Below, one piece after another: positions 1-4,964 of a stretch of 5,010 nt of DNA. Below the pieces are notes generated by a model that did no database searches, was not told the DNA's origin, and saw nothing but the letters and a program-made list of their open reading frames with translations. Both the position numbers and the translations under genes were made by a program. Origin of the DNA: an uncultured Lachnospiraceae bacterium (GTDB lineage: Bacteria > Bacillota > Clostridia > Lachnospirales > Lachnospiraceae). The DNA is taken from contig CAMJKC010000121.1 of assembly GCA_946406305.1 (NCBI GenBank), forward strand, positions 1 through 5,010, read 5' to 3'. The first letter of the stretch is position 1, and every line of letters begins with the position of its first letter.

Positions 1-26
1 TAAAAAAGTTCCCACTTGGGAACTTT
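1..26 (-). terminator. Intrinsic terminator formed by an inverted GGGAAC unit
   Basis: A perfect 9-bp inverted repeat (AAAGTTCCC at 5-13, GGGAACTTT at 18-26) has a 4-nt loop. On the minus strand it runs into a U tract (the A run at 2-7). On the plus strand there is no useful U run after the hairpin, so the orientation is minus. It lies about 130 bp beyond the terminator of the secreted-protein gene. It may be a backup terminator for that operon or the end of the adjacent repeat array. The hairpin is made of the same unit as the array, only inverted. Confidence 0.6.
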
Positions 27-125
27 CAGGGAACTTTTTGGGAACCTTTGGGAACTTTCAGGGAACCATAGGGAACTTTTTTGATACTTTTATGAAACCA
101 CATTTTTATTGGGAACCTTGGGAAC
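18..125. repeat. Array of eight GGGAAC short repeats at 10-11 bp spacing
   Basis: The hexamer GGGAAC starts at 18, 29, 40, 50, 61, 71, 111 and 120, giving spacings of 11, 11, 10, 11, 10, 40 and 9 bp. Most units continue as GGGAACTTT or GGGAACCTT. Six consecutive units fall on the same face of the helix. The 77-110 interval holds no unit and is plain AT-rich sequence. Read on the minus strand the units are GTTCCC, alternating AAAGTTCCC with AAGGTTCCC or ATGGTTCCC. The 10/11 alternation changes reading frame, so this is not a protein-coding repeat. It resembles iteron or operator arrays in layout, but nothing in the window encodes a protein known to bind it. Function unknown. Confidence 0.75.
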
Positions 126-151
126 TTTTTTATTTATGCATTTTTAGTGTA

Positions 152-179
152 TAAAAAAACGGAGCACTAAGTGGCTCCG
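152..179 (-). terminator. Intrinsic terminator of the lipoprotein/DUF6273 operon
   Basis: On the minus strand a 6-bp GC-rich stem (CGGAGC/GCTCCG, plus positions 160-165 and 174-179) closes an 8-nt loop and is followed directly by seven U residues (A run 153-159). It starts about 20 nt after the TAA stop of the 1019-aa gene, the expected place for the operon terminator. Confidence 0.85.
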
Positions 180-199
180 CATAATCTTCATTATTCATT

Positions 200-3100
200 T
201 TACCATTTGTCTTTATTCTCTAAATAATACTTCTCGTAATCTTCAAATCCATCTTTAGTATTTAATTCAAATATCCAATCCATCTTTCCACCAAATACCT
301 GAAACTTCTTTAGACCTCCGACTTCTTTTCCTGCGAGGAAATTAACTTTATTGCCGTATATTGAATAACTAAGTGAGTCATTACCAAATACTAAAATCTC
401 AAATTTATTACAGTTCTTCTTTGGTGCTACTATCTCTTCATGATATGCTAAATCTCCAGTGAATCCATCTTTTACATATAAGAAATAGCCATTGTGGTCA
501 TTAGTGTATGTTACGACTTTATCTTCGCAATCAATATATGCATTCACTAAATTTATATGAGAACCATCATCTTTTACATATTCAAATCTTTCTACATTTC
601 CAAGCTTTTCTTCTTCACTAAAAACAACTCTATCATCTTTTATTACATTGTGAGTTGCAAGAACAATTACTTTTGCATTTTTAAGTTTGTTATAAACTCT
701 GTTCTGCTCATTTGCACTTAATGAATGTACTTGCAATGTACCTTTTTGATAATAAGATAATTCTTTGATATTTGCCACACGGTCACTATCTTTAAATGGA
801 GTAATGCCAAACCAACTTACATTTTCTAAATTATCCATTGAGTTTCCTGCAAGTAACACCCAATCTTGACCTGTTTTATATGAGCCGTTCCACTCTAATT
901 CTGCATATTTTGATAGCCTTTTTTTTGTGTCTTCATTAAATTTTATCTCAATATTATAATATGTTTTATTTGAAAACAATCCTGTTCCTAAAAGCCCATT
1001 GTATGAATTTTTCTTATTGATGGATGTAACTGTTTTATTTGTTGTATCGTGCTTTGCATAATAATAAACCCTATCAATTGGCTTTTTAAATGTAGCTTCG
1101 TTAGAATCCGCTATGATTCTATCTATTTCATCTTGTGTTTCATATTGTATATCATTATCATCAAAACCCTTTTGAATGATTTGTGAACCTTCTTCTGCTG
1201 TACCACCAATTTGTATAGAGCCATCAGGGTTTTGAATCACATCAGCACCTTCAATATGAATATTATCACCTAAGACACTATTAACTGTATTTGTTTCACT
1301 ATTGATTTTATCAAAATTACTTTCGTTGGAATTTGACATATTAGGGTCATACGAAACCCATATAGCGGGGCGAGTTCCTAATGCATATGAACCATTAACA
1401 GTTATACCTCTTACATTAAATCCAGCATATCTAAGTCTGCCTGTATTTGTTATGTCGGCTACATAGTCCTCTTTTTCACCAATTGTCCTAAGCCACCAAT
1501 TCTCTCCACGAGTTGATTTTTCAGCAAATTTTTTTCCGTCTTCATTTTTACCTAAAATTAATCCCGATTCTGCAATTAATCTATTATCATTTTCCTTCCC
1601 CAGATTATCAATATTGAAATATTTTTCTATATCATCAATACTTAATAAAAATACTTTATCATCTGTTTCGTTGCCAGAATTTGTATTATACTGTGTGTTT
1701 TTATTGTTAACCAAATGTGTTTTTAAGATACTTTTCTTTTCATCACTTGTAAAATATTTTTGATAAAATTCACCATTTAGCCATTTCCTAATCGAACTTG
1801 TTTCCCAAATTATATCCTTGTTTTTACACTGTTCTTCTGATGTCCAATTCTTAGAGCCAATAATATCTTTTGAAAGTAATAAGGCTTTTTTGTTAAGCGC
1901 ATCTTTTTCTATTACAACCCATTCAATAGTAGAATAATCATCTATATTTGAATTGTAAAATGTTCCAAACTTGATAACCCCAACATCTTTAATTCTTGTA
2001 TTAGAATCATATTTAGGCAGTTCTTCTACATTTGATATTTGTGCTAATAAATTTATATCAAAATGATTATCATTCAATGTATTTTGATTTGTATTTTTAT
2101 TTGCACTTTCTATTATAGCATTATTTGTGTTAGCTACTTCATTATTCTGATTTGATAATTTCACCCATACAGCTGGACGGTAGCCATGAAAATTTCTTGT
2201 CCCACCAATCCAAATGTCTTCATTTTGCCCCCATAACTTATCGCTATCTATAATATTTCCAGTTTTAGCATCAAAATAAACAAATTTTTTACCGCTTTCA
2301 ATATAATAGCCAAGATTTGTCTTTGACATTCCATCTCTTCCAGTATAGTATATATTTGCCTCGTTCAAATCATCTTCATTTATATTAAAATAATTTGTCT
2401 GTCCACATTTTCTTTTGCTATTGCTATTTAAATACTTCTCTATTTCTGCATTTGTTAATTCAAATACTTTACCATTATATGAATTTGTAAATGAAAAACT
2501 ATCTATTATGTTAAATCTATCTTTAATATCCATATCCCAATTATTAAGTAGTTGACCATCATAAATATAACAATTTCTATTTGTAACTATATTTGTATCT
2601 AAAATTTGATTAATTTCACTCTCACTAAATGCTTGTGTTAAAAACACATCGTTTAAATATGCATTATACTTATTCTCTTCATCTGTGTTTTCAATACTAT
2701 ACAGCAACTTTAAATGCTCATTATTTTTATAATCAAAATTTCCTATTTGATTTTTAACCACTTCATTATAATCAGTCCAATGACCTTCAGTAATATGATA
2801 TTCCTCAAATAACATTTTTTTACTTAATAACAATGCCTTATCAACCTGTTTTTCTAATACTATCCACTCAATAGGTTCTTTCATATTTCCAGTAATGTCA
2901 CTTTGAGGATATGAGCCAAATAGTATTGTTTCCATATTATCAACAGTTGTATTTTGAGGATATTCTGTAACTGCTTTCGTGTCATTTATGTCTGTAAAAC
3001 CGCCTATATTTTTATCTTTACCAAGTTTGCCAATTGTCATCTCCTCATATCCCGATGTGTCTACATAACCCTGGTTGCCATTAGACTGTGGCTGTGCATT

Positions 3101-3259
3101 TGCATCACCTCTACCTATTTTAATCTGACTACCATCATATTGTGATACATCAGGGTATGCCCAACCATTATTACCTGTTTGTGGTGCTGCAATACAAACT
3201 AATAAATTACTAATACATAGACATATTACTAACAAAACCAAATATACTCTTTTTATCAT
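200..3259 (-). CDS. Secreted protein with two DUF6273-type domains
   Basis: A 1019-aa protein. Residues 1-25 look like a Sec signal peptide (MIKR, a hydrophobic core, then CIAA before PQT). There is no other membrane segment and no LPxTG-type anchor, so secretion is predicted. After a Gly/Asn-rich segment (26-105) come two DUF6273-type domains. Domain 1 (about 111-367) has FGSYPQS, PIEWIVLE, ALLLSK and GYRPAVWV. Domain 2 (about 428-636) has FGTF, IEWVVIEK, ALLLSK, WETSSIRKWLNGEF, DKVFLLS, WWLRT and GTRPAIWV. Domain 1 lacks the WETSSIRKWLN and WWLR forms, having NKYNAYLN and LGYYIES instead, so it is a diverged copy. An Asn-rich linker (369-400) joins them. Residues about 665-1019 are unrecognised. 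The family has no established function; the G-x-RPA-x-W end recalls formylglycine-enzyme/C-type-lectin-like folds, which is inference. It follows the lipoprotein gene by 21 nt. The ATG is chosen for the signal peptide. Confidence 0.9.
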   Translation of the reverse strand: MIKRVYLVLLVICLCISNLLVCIAAPQTGNNGWAYPDVSQYDGSQIKIGRGDANAQPQSNGNQGYVDTSGYEEMTIGKLGKDKNIGGFTDINDTKAVTEYPQNTTVDNMETILFGSYPQSDITGNMKEPIEWIVLEKQVDKALLLSKKMLFEEYHITEGHWTDYNEVVKNQIGNFDYKNNEHLKLLYSIENTDEENKYNAYLNDVFLTQAFSESEINQILDTNIVTNRNCYIYDGQLLNNWDMDIKDRFNIIDSFSFTNSYNGKVFELTNAEIEKYLNSNSKRKCGQTNYFNINEDDLNEANIYYTGRDGMSKTNLGYYIESGKKFVYFDAKTGNIIDSDKLWGQNEDIWIGGTRNFHGYRPAVWVKLSNQNNEVANTNNAIIESANKNTNQNTLNDNHFDINLLAQISNVEELPKYDSNTRIKDVGVIKFGTFYNSNIDDYSTIEWVVIEKDALNKKALLLSKDIIGSKNWTSEEQCKNKDIIWETSSIRKWLNGEFYQKYFTSDEKKSILKTHLVNNKNTQYNTNSGNETDDKVFLLSIDDIEKYFNIDNLGKENDNRLIAESGLILGKNEDGKKFAEKSTRGENWWLRTIGEKEDYVADITNTGRLRYAGFNVRGITVNGSYALGTRPAIWVSYDPNMSNSNESNFDKINSETNTVNSVLGDNIHIEGADVIQNPDGSIQIGGTAEEGSQIIQKGFDDNDIQYETQDEIDRIIADSNEATFKKPIDRVYYYAKHDTTNKTVTSINKKNSYNGLLGTGLFSNKTYYNIEIKFNEDTKKRLSKYAELEWNGSYKTGQDWVLLAGNSMDNLENVSWFGITPFKDSDRVANIKELSYYQKGTLQVHSLSANEQNRVYNKLKNAKVIVLATHNVIKDDRVVFSEEEKLGNVERFEYVKDDGSHINLVNAYIDCEDKVVTYTNDHNGYFLYVKDGFTGDLAYHEEIVAPKKNCNKFEILVFGNDSLSYSIYGNKVNFLAGKEVGGLKKFQVFGGKMDWIFELNTKDGFEDYEKYYLENKDKW

Positions 3260-3276
3260 TCCTTTCTTTTTCCTCC
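3260..3276 (-). promoter_or_regulatory. Ribosome-binding region of the secreted-protein gene, unusual spacing
   Basis: A GGAGG (plus CCTCC at 3272-3276) lies 12 nt before the ATG, longer than the usual 5-9 nt. An AAAGGA directly abuts the start codon, too close to act as the site. The purine-rich spacer may allow initiation despite the spacing. The site falls entirely within the 21-nt gap after the lipoprotein stop, so no promoter fits between the two genes and they should be cotranscribed. Confidence 0.6.
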
Positions 3277-3280
3277 AATA

Positions 3281-3868
3281 TTATTTGTCCGAATAAACTA
3301 TACCCGATACATATTCTATGCCATAATGACTATTGATAAAATATGTTTCTATAAGTTGTTTATATCGTTCCATATTGTTCTTATCAAGTAACTTTTGCCA
3401 AGCACTGATTGTTTTTTCTTTTGGCATATCAACAGATCTAACTTTCATTTCAAGATATTCTTTTGAGAATATATCATTGGCGGAATAAGTTGTATCGTTT
3501 ATTTTAATTTTGAAATCTTCACTTAAATACCAACCATCCTTTAAACTTATATATATTTTATATAAATAATATGGTTCATTGTTATTAATAAAATCTTCTT
3601 TGAATCCTTTACCAAATACTGAATTATTTAAAGCCGAATGTTGCAAAGAATCTTCATTAAATGCAGGAGGTAACCCTTCATATTCATGCTGAATATTAAA
3701 TGCCATACTCCATACAGATTCTTGTTTGCCAATATCCCACTCAAGACTATTGTGAGAATCAATGTTCTTTTTATTACCATGTGAATCTCTAACAGATATA
3801 CCACCACAAGCAGTTAAATTAACTGCTAAAATTAAACTAATGACTAATACTAAAGCTTTTTTTAACAT
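3281..3868 (-). CDS. Small lipoprotein of unknown function, first gene of the operon
   Basis: A 195-aa protein with a type II signal peptide: MLKK, a hydrophobic core (residues 5-16) and a lipobox L18-T19-A20-C21. Gly follows the Cys, so cleavage by signal peptidase II and anchoring to the outer face of the cytoplasmic membrane are expected. C21 is the only cysteine. The mature 175 residues are soluble and mixed alpha/beta in character, with an aromatic-rich stretch (EPYYLYKIYISLKDGWY, 98-114) and a charged helical C-terminal part (about 150-178). I do not recognise a family. The ATG is preceded by GGAGG (3876-3880) at a 7-nt spacing, which fixes the start. The gene begins just after the copy A terminator and is followed after 21 nt by the DUF6273-type gene. 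The pair may act together at the cell surface, the lipoprotein tethered and the larger protein secreted; this is inference from linkage only. Confidence 0.85.
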   Translation of the reverse strand: MLKKALVLVISLILAVNLTACGGISVRDSHGNKKNIDSHNSLEWDIGKQESVWSMAFNIQHEYEGLPPAFNEDSLQHSALNNSVFGKGFKEDFINNNEPYYLYKIYISLKDGWYLSEDFKIKINDTTYSANDIFSKEYLEMKVRSVDMPKEKTISAWQKLLDKNNMERYKQLIETYFINSHYGIEYVSGIVYSDK

Positions 3869-3895
3869 TTTTATACCTCCATTTTTTTATAGAAT

Positions 3896-3927
3896 AAAAA
3901 AGCCACTATGCCACTAAGCACAATGAC
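3896..3927 (-). terminator. Intrinsic terminator of leader element copy A
   Basis: On the minus strand GTCATTGTGC (3927-3918) pairs with GCATAGTGGC (3911-3902) in a continuous 10-bp stem with three G-U pairs and a 6-nt loop, followed by six U residues (3901-3896). The G-U pairs become A-C mismatches on the plus strand, so the structure favours the minus strand. The stop codon of the short reading frame (3906-3908) lies within the 3' arm. It ends 15 nt before the GGAGG of the lipoprotein gene, so it must be bypassed if the operon is transcribed from the upstream promoter. Confidence 0.75.
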
Positions 3928-4031
3928 TTATTATTATCAATATTAAATTTTACTGTATCAAAACTACAGCAATTAAAATTACCAATTAAAAGAGATACTC
4001 TCTCTCTCTCTACTATAGGAAGAAACTCCAT
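3906..4031 (-). CDS. Possible 41-aa leader peptide
   Basis: An ATG-to-TAG frame of 41 codons, beginning MEFLPIVERERV, with a central IGNFNCCSFDTVKFN and ending SLCLVA. It has a GAAAGGAAA ribosome-binding site with GG about 9 nt before the ATG, and a plausible promoter upstream. It has no membrane segment or signal peptide and matches no family I know. Its stop codon lies inside the terminator stem, as in leader peptides of transcription attenuators. Evidence against a conserved peptide: compared with copy B, the aligned second half has five amino-acid-changing and one silent codon difference, and copy B is frameshifted. Translation itself may be the regulatory signal, or the frame may be incidental to an RNA element. 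Confidence 0.4.
   Translation of the reverse strand: MEFLPIVERERVSLLIGNFNCCSFDTVKFNIDNNKSLCLVA
3950..3972 (-). other. Conserved RNA hairpin inside leader element copy A
   Basis: On the minus strand TTGCTGTA (3972-3965) pairs with TACAGTAA (3957-3950) over 8 bp around a GTTTTGA loop, with one G-U pair. In copy B the same position gives TTACTGTA/TACAGTAA (4906-4899 with 4891-4884), fully Watson-Crick with the identical loop. The single difference in the stem keeps the pairing (G-U against A-U) while changing a Cys codon to Tyr. Confidence 0.5.
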
Positions 4032-4061
4032 CGTAATTTTCCTTTCATATTTAATGGTTTT

Positions 4062-4090
4062 ATTTTATCAAAAATCAACTTTTTTATCAA
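4062..4090 (-). promoter_or_regulatory. Sigma-A-type promoter of leader element copy A
   Basis: On the minus strand a -35 TTGATA (4085-4090) is separated by exactly 17 nt from a -10 TAAAAT (4062-4067). Transcription would start near 4055, about 24 nt before the ATG of the short frame. AT-rich DNA gives chance matches, but spacing, quality of both hexamers and position before a ribosome-binding site support it. It is the best candidate promoter for everything down to the operon terminator. Confidence 0.55.
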
Positions 4091-4118
4091 TAATTTTATA
4101 ATTAATCTTTATTTATTT

Positions 4119-4139
4119 TTACCACCATTACAGTGGTAA
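4119..4139. other. Perfect 7-7-7 dyad symmetry (TTACCAC...GTGGTAA)
   Basis: TTACCAC (4119-4125) and GTGGTAA (4133-4139) form a perfect inverted repeat around a 7-nt centre. It lies about 29 bp upstream of the -35 of the copy A promoter and downstream of the recombinase remnant. Neither strand shows a good terminator U run after it on the transcribed side, so a protein-binding site is at least as likely as an RNA hairpin. Confidence 0.4.
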
Positions 4140-4160
4140 TTTTCAAGACTTATATTTTTC

Positions 4161-4174
4161 CCACTTTTTAGTGG
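4161..4174. other. Second dyad (CCACT...AGTGG), partial repeat of the first
   Basis: CCACT (4161-4165) and AGTGG (4170-4174) are inverted around TTTT. The right half plus flank, AGTGGTAATTTT-(TT)-CAAG at 4170-4186, repeats AGTGGTAATTTTCAAG at 4132-4147, so the two dyads form an imperfect direct repeat about 38 bp apart. On the plus strand a T run follows within a few bases, so a weak plus-strand terminator is an alternative, though no plus-strand gene is seen here. Confidence 0.35.
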
Positions 4175-4193
4175 TAATTTTTTCAAGCAAAAA

Positions 4194-4802
4194 CTAAGCA
4201 TTTCCTCGCCAAACCATCTCTAAAGTTTTGTCTTTATGCACTATTATTTTGTCTACCAGCATTGCGAATAGCACATTATCAAACTCAGTGATTTTCTTTG
4301 GTGCTTTCTTTAGCTCTGATTCATAGAGCTCTATACTTTTCTTTTTGTCATTTTTCTCACTTATTTTTGCTTCAATTTCACTTATCTCATTTTGTGTGTT
4401 TTCAAATTCCTTTGACAACTTATCATGCTCTGCTGTTAAGTCCGCACCACTCGCACTTAATGTTTCCATCAGTTTATTGTCCTTTTCAATTATCGCATCT
4501 CTCTTTTTTATGAGTTTTTGTAATTTTTCTTCTTCTGCCGCGGTATCGCAAAGTGTATCTATAGCAATTTTTATATTTCTAAAATGCTCACTTTTATTAA
4601 TTTTATTAAACTCATCCACAAAGAACTTTTTTATTTTATCAGGCTCTATGGCTTTTGATTTGCAAATCGTATCGTTACTGTATTTATGATTACACCTATA
4701 TACTATTTTTCTGTTCTTTTGATTGCTGTGCCAAATGTACCTACCATAACTTGCTCCACACTCTTTGCATATTACTTTGCTACTAAACTCATTACATACA
4801 TT
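4194..4802 (-). pseudogene. Large serine recombinase, C-terminal fragment
   Basis: About 200 codons end in TAG at 4194-4196. Numbering from the Asn codon at 4793-4791: a zinc-ribbon domain has C9-x2-C12 (VICKECGASYG), WHSN (21-24) and YRC34-N-H...C44. It matches the recombinase zinc-ribbon of large serine recombinases of Clostridia and their phages or conjugative elements, where SSK-x-I-C-x-x-C-G and WHSN are typical. A long charged coiled coil (roughly 80-165) and ITEFDNVLFAMLVDKIIVH, a usual C-terminal motif of these enzymes, follow. The N-terminal resolvase domain with the catalytic serine and the recombinase domain are absent. No ATG or credible start lies in frame ahead of the zinc ribbon; upstream the frame runs into copy B of the leader element and stops at 4848-4850. 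A GTG at 4619 would yield only the coiled coil. It is therefore a remnant without catalytic activity, from a decayed mobile element. Confidence 0.85.
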
Positions 4803-4829
4803 AATATCCTTTAATTTTTTTATATAAAT

Positions 4830-4861
4830 AAAAAAGCCACTATGCCACTAAGCACAATGAC
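4830..4861 (-). terminator. Intrinsic terminator of leader element copy B
   Basis: Sequence-identical to the copy A terminator: a 10-bp stem with three G-U pairs (4852-4861 with 4836-4845), a 6-nt loop and six U residues (4835-4830) on the minus strand. It would stop transcription entering the recombinase remnant from the right. Confidence 0.75.
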
Positions 4862-4964
4862 TCATTATTTTTATAATTAAATTTTACTGTATCAAAACTA
4901 CAGTAATTTAAATTGCCAATTAAAAGAGATTCTCTCTCTCTTTACTATTAGGAAAAAACTCCAT
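4840..4964 (-). pseudogene. Frameshifted copy of the leader reading frame
   Basis: The ATG at 4964-4962 has the same ribosome-binding site as copy A and starts MEFFPNSKEREN, but the frame ends at TAA (4922-4920) after 14 codons. The interval from ATG to the shared TTAATTGG block is one base shorter than in copy A (49 against 50 nt, counted to the CCAATT end on the plus strand). Beyond that point the other frame reads LLIGNLNYCSFDTVKFN and ends SLCLVA and TAG at the same place as copy A. It is either a decayed peptide gene or a sign that the peptide was never the function. Confidence 0.55.

Larger units (their letters stand above)
3893..4072 (-). repeat. Leader element copy A (direct repeat of 4827-5010)
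   Basis: About 180 bp in direct orientation with copy B, offset by about 933-934 bp. The terminator end is identical over 36 nt (3893-3928 against 4827-4862). The start-codon and ribosome-binding region and the central hairpin are also close to identical, and similarity continues into the promoter (TTTTGATAA in both). Parts in minus-strand order: promoter, GAAAGGAAA ribosome-binding site, ATG, (AG)7 tract, hairpin, terminator. Both copies have the same part order, so this is a defined element rather than low-complexity similarity. I do not recognise it as a named riboswitch or mobile element. Confidence 0.8.

Noticed and set aside
8..125. Protein-coding KVP/SSL-type repeat on the minus strand of the GGGAAC array
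   Set aside because: The 10/11-bp alternation shifts frame and stops occur in the frames I checked; no start codon with a ribosome-binding site is present.
18..125. CRISPR array
   Set aside because: Units are 6-9 bp with 1-5 bp between them, far too short for CRISPR repeats and spacers.
2954..3145. A 63-codon plus-strand open frame
   Set aside because: It lies wholly inside and antisense to the N-terminal coding region of the secreted protein, has no ribosome-binding site I can see, and encodes a low-complexity hydrophobic and Cys-rich product typical of antisense frames.
3185..3200. Lipobox LLVC (residues 19-22) in the secreted protein
   Set aside because: Val directly before Cys does not fit the usual Gly/Ala/Ser at that position, and a signal peptidase I type CIAA end follows immediately.
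3886..3911. Promoter for the lipoprotein gene (GTGGCA-17-TATAAA)
   Set aside because: Transcription would start near 3879, inside the GGAGG ribosome-binding site, and the -35 lies in the terminator stem; a useful mRNA would not result.
3933..3961. Internal promoter TTGATA-17-GATAAT within the short frame of copy A
   Set aside because: Good match and spacing, but the -10 is not kept in copy B, the -35 is part of the conserved hairpin, and the transcript would run straight into the terminator. Chance match in AT-rich DNA is likely.
4194..4619. A complete 141-aa coiled-coil gene starting at GTG 4619
   Set aside because: The same frame continues upstream through a clear zinc ribbon (C-x2-C, WHSN, YRC), so the GTG is internal and the gene is a truncated recombinase.
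4298..4689. Two plus-strand open frames over the recombinase remnant
   Set aside because: They are antisense to the coiled-coil and zinc-ribbon reading frame, which has clear family motifs; their Ser/Leu/Phe-rich products are what antisense of a Lys/Glu coiled coil gives.
4783..4801. A small gene from the ATG at 4801-4799 behind AAAGGA
   Set aside because: It is out of frame with the recombinase and ends after nine codons.
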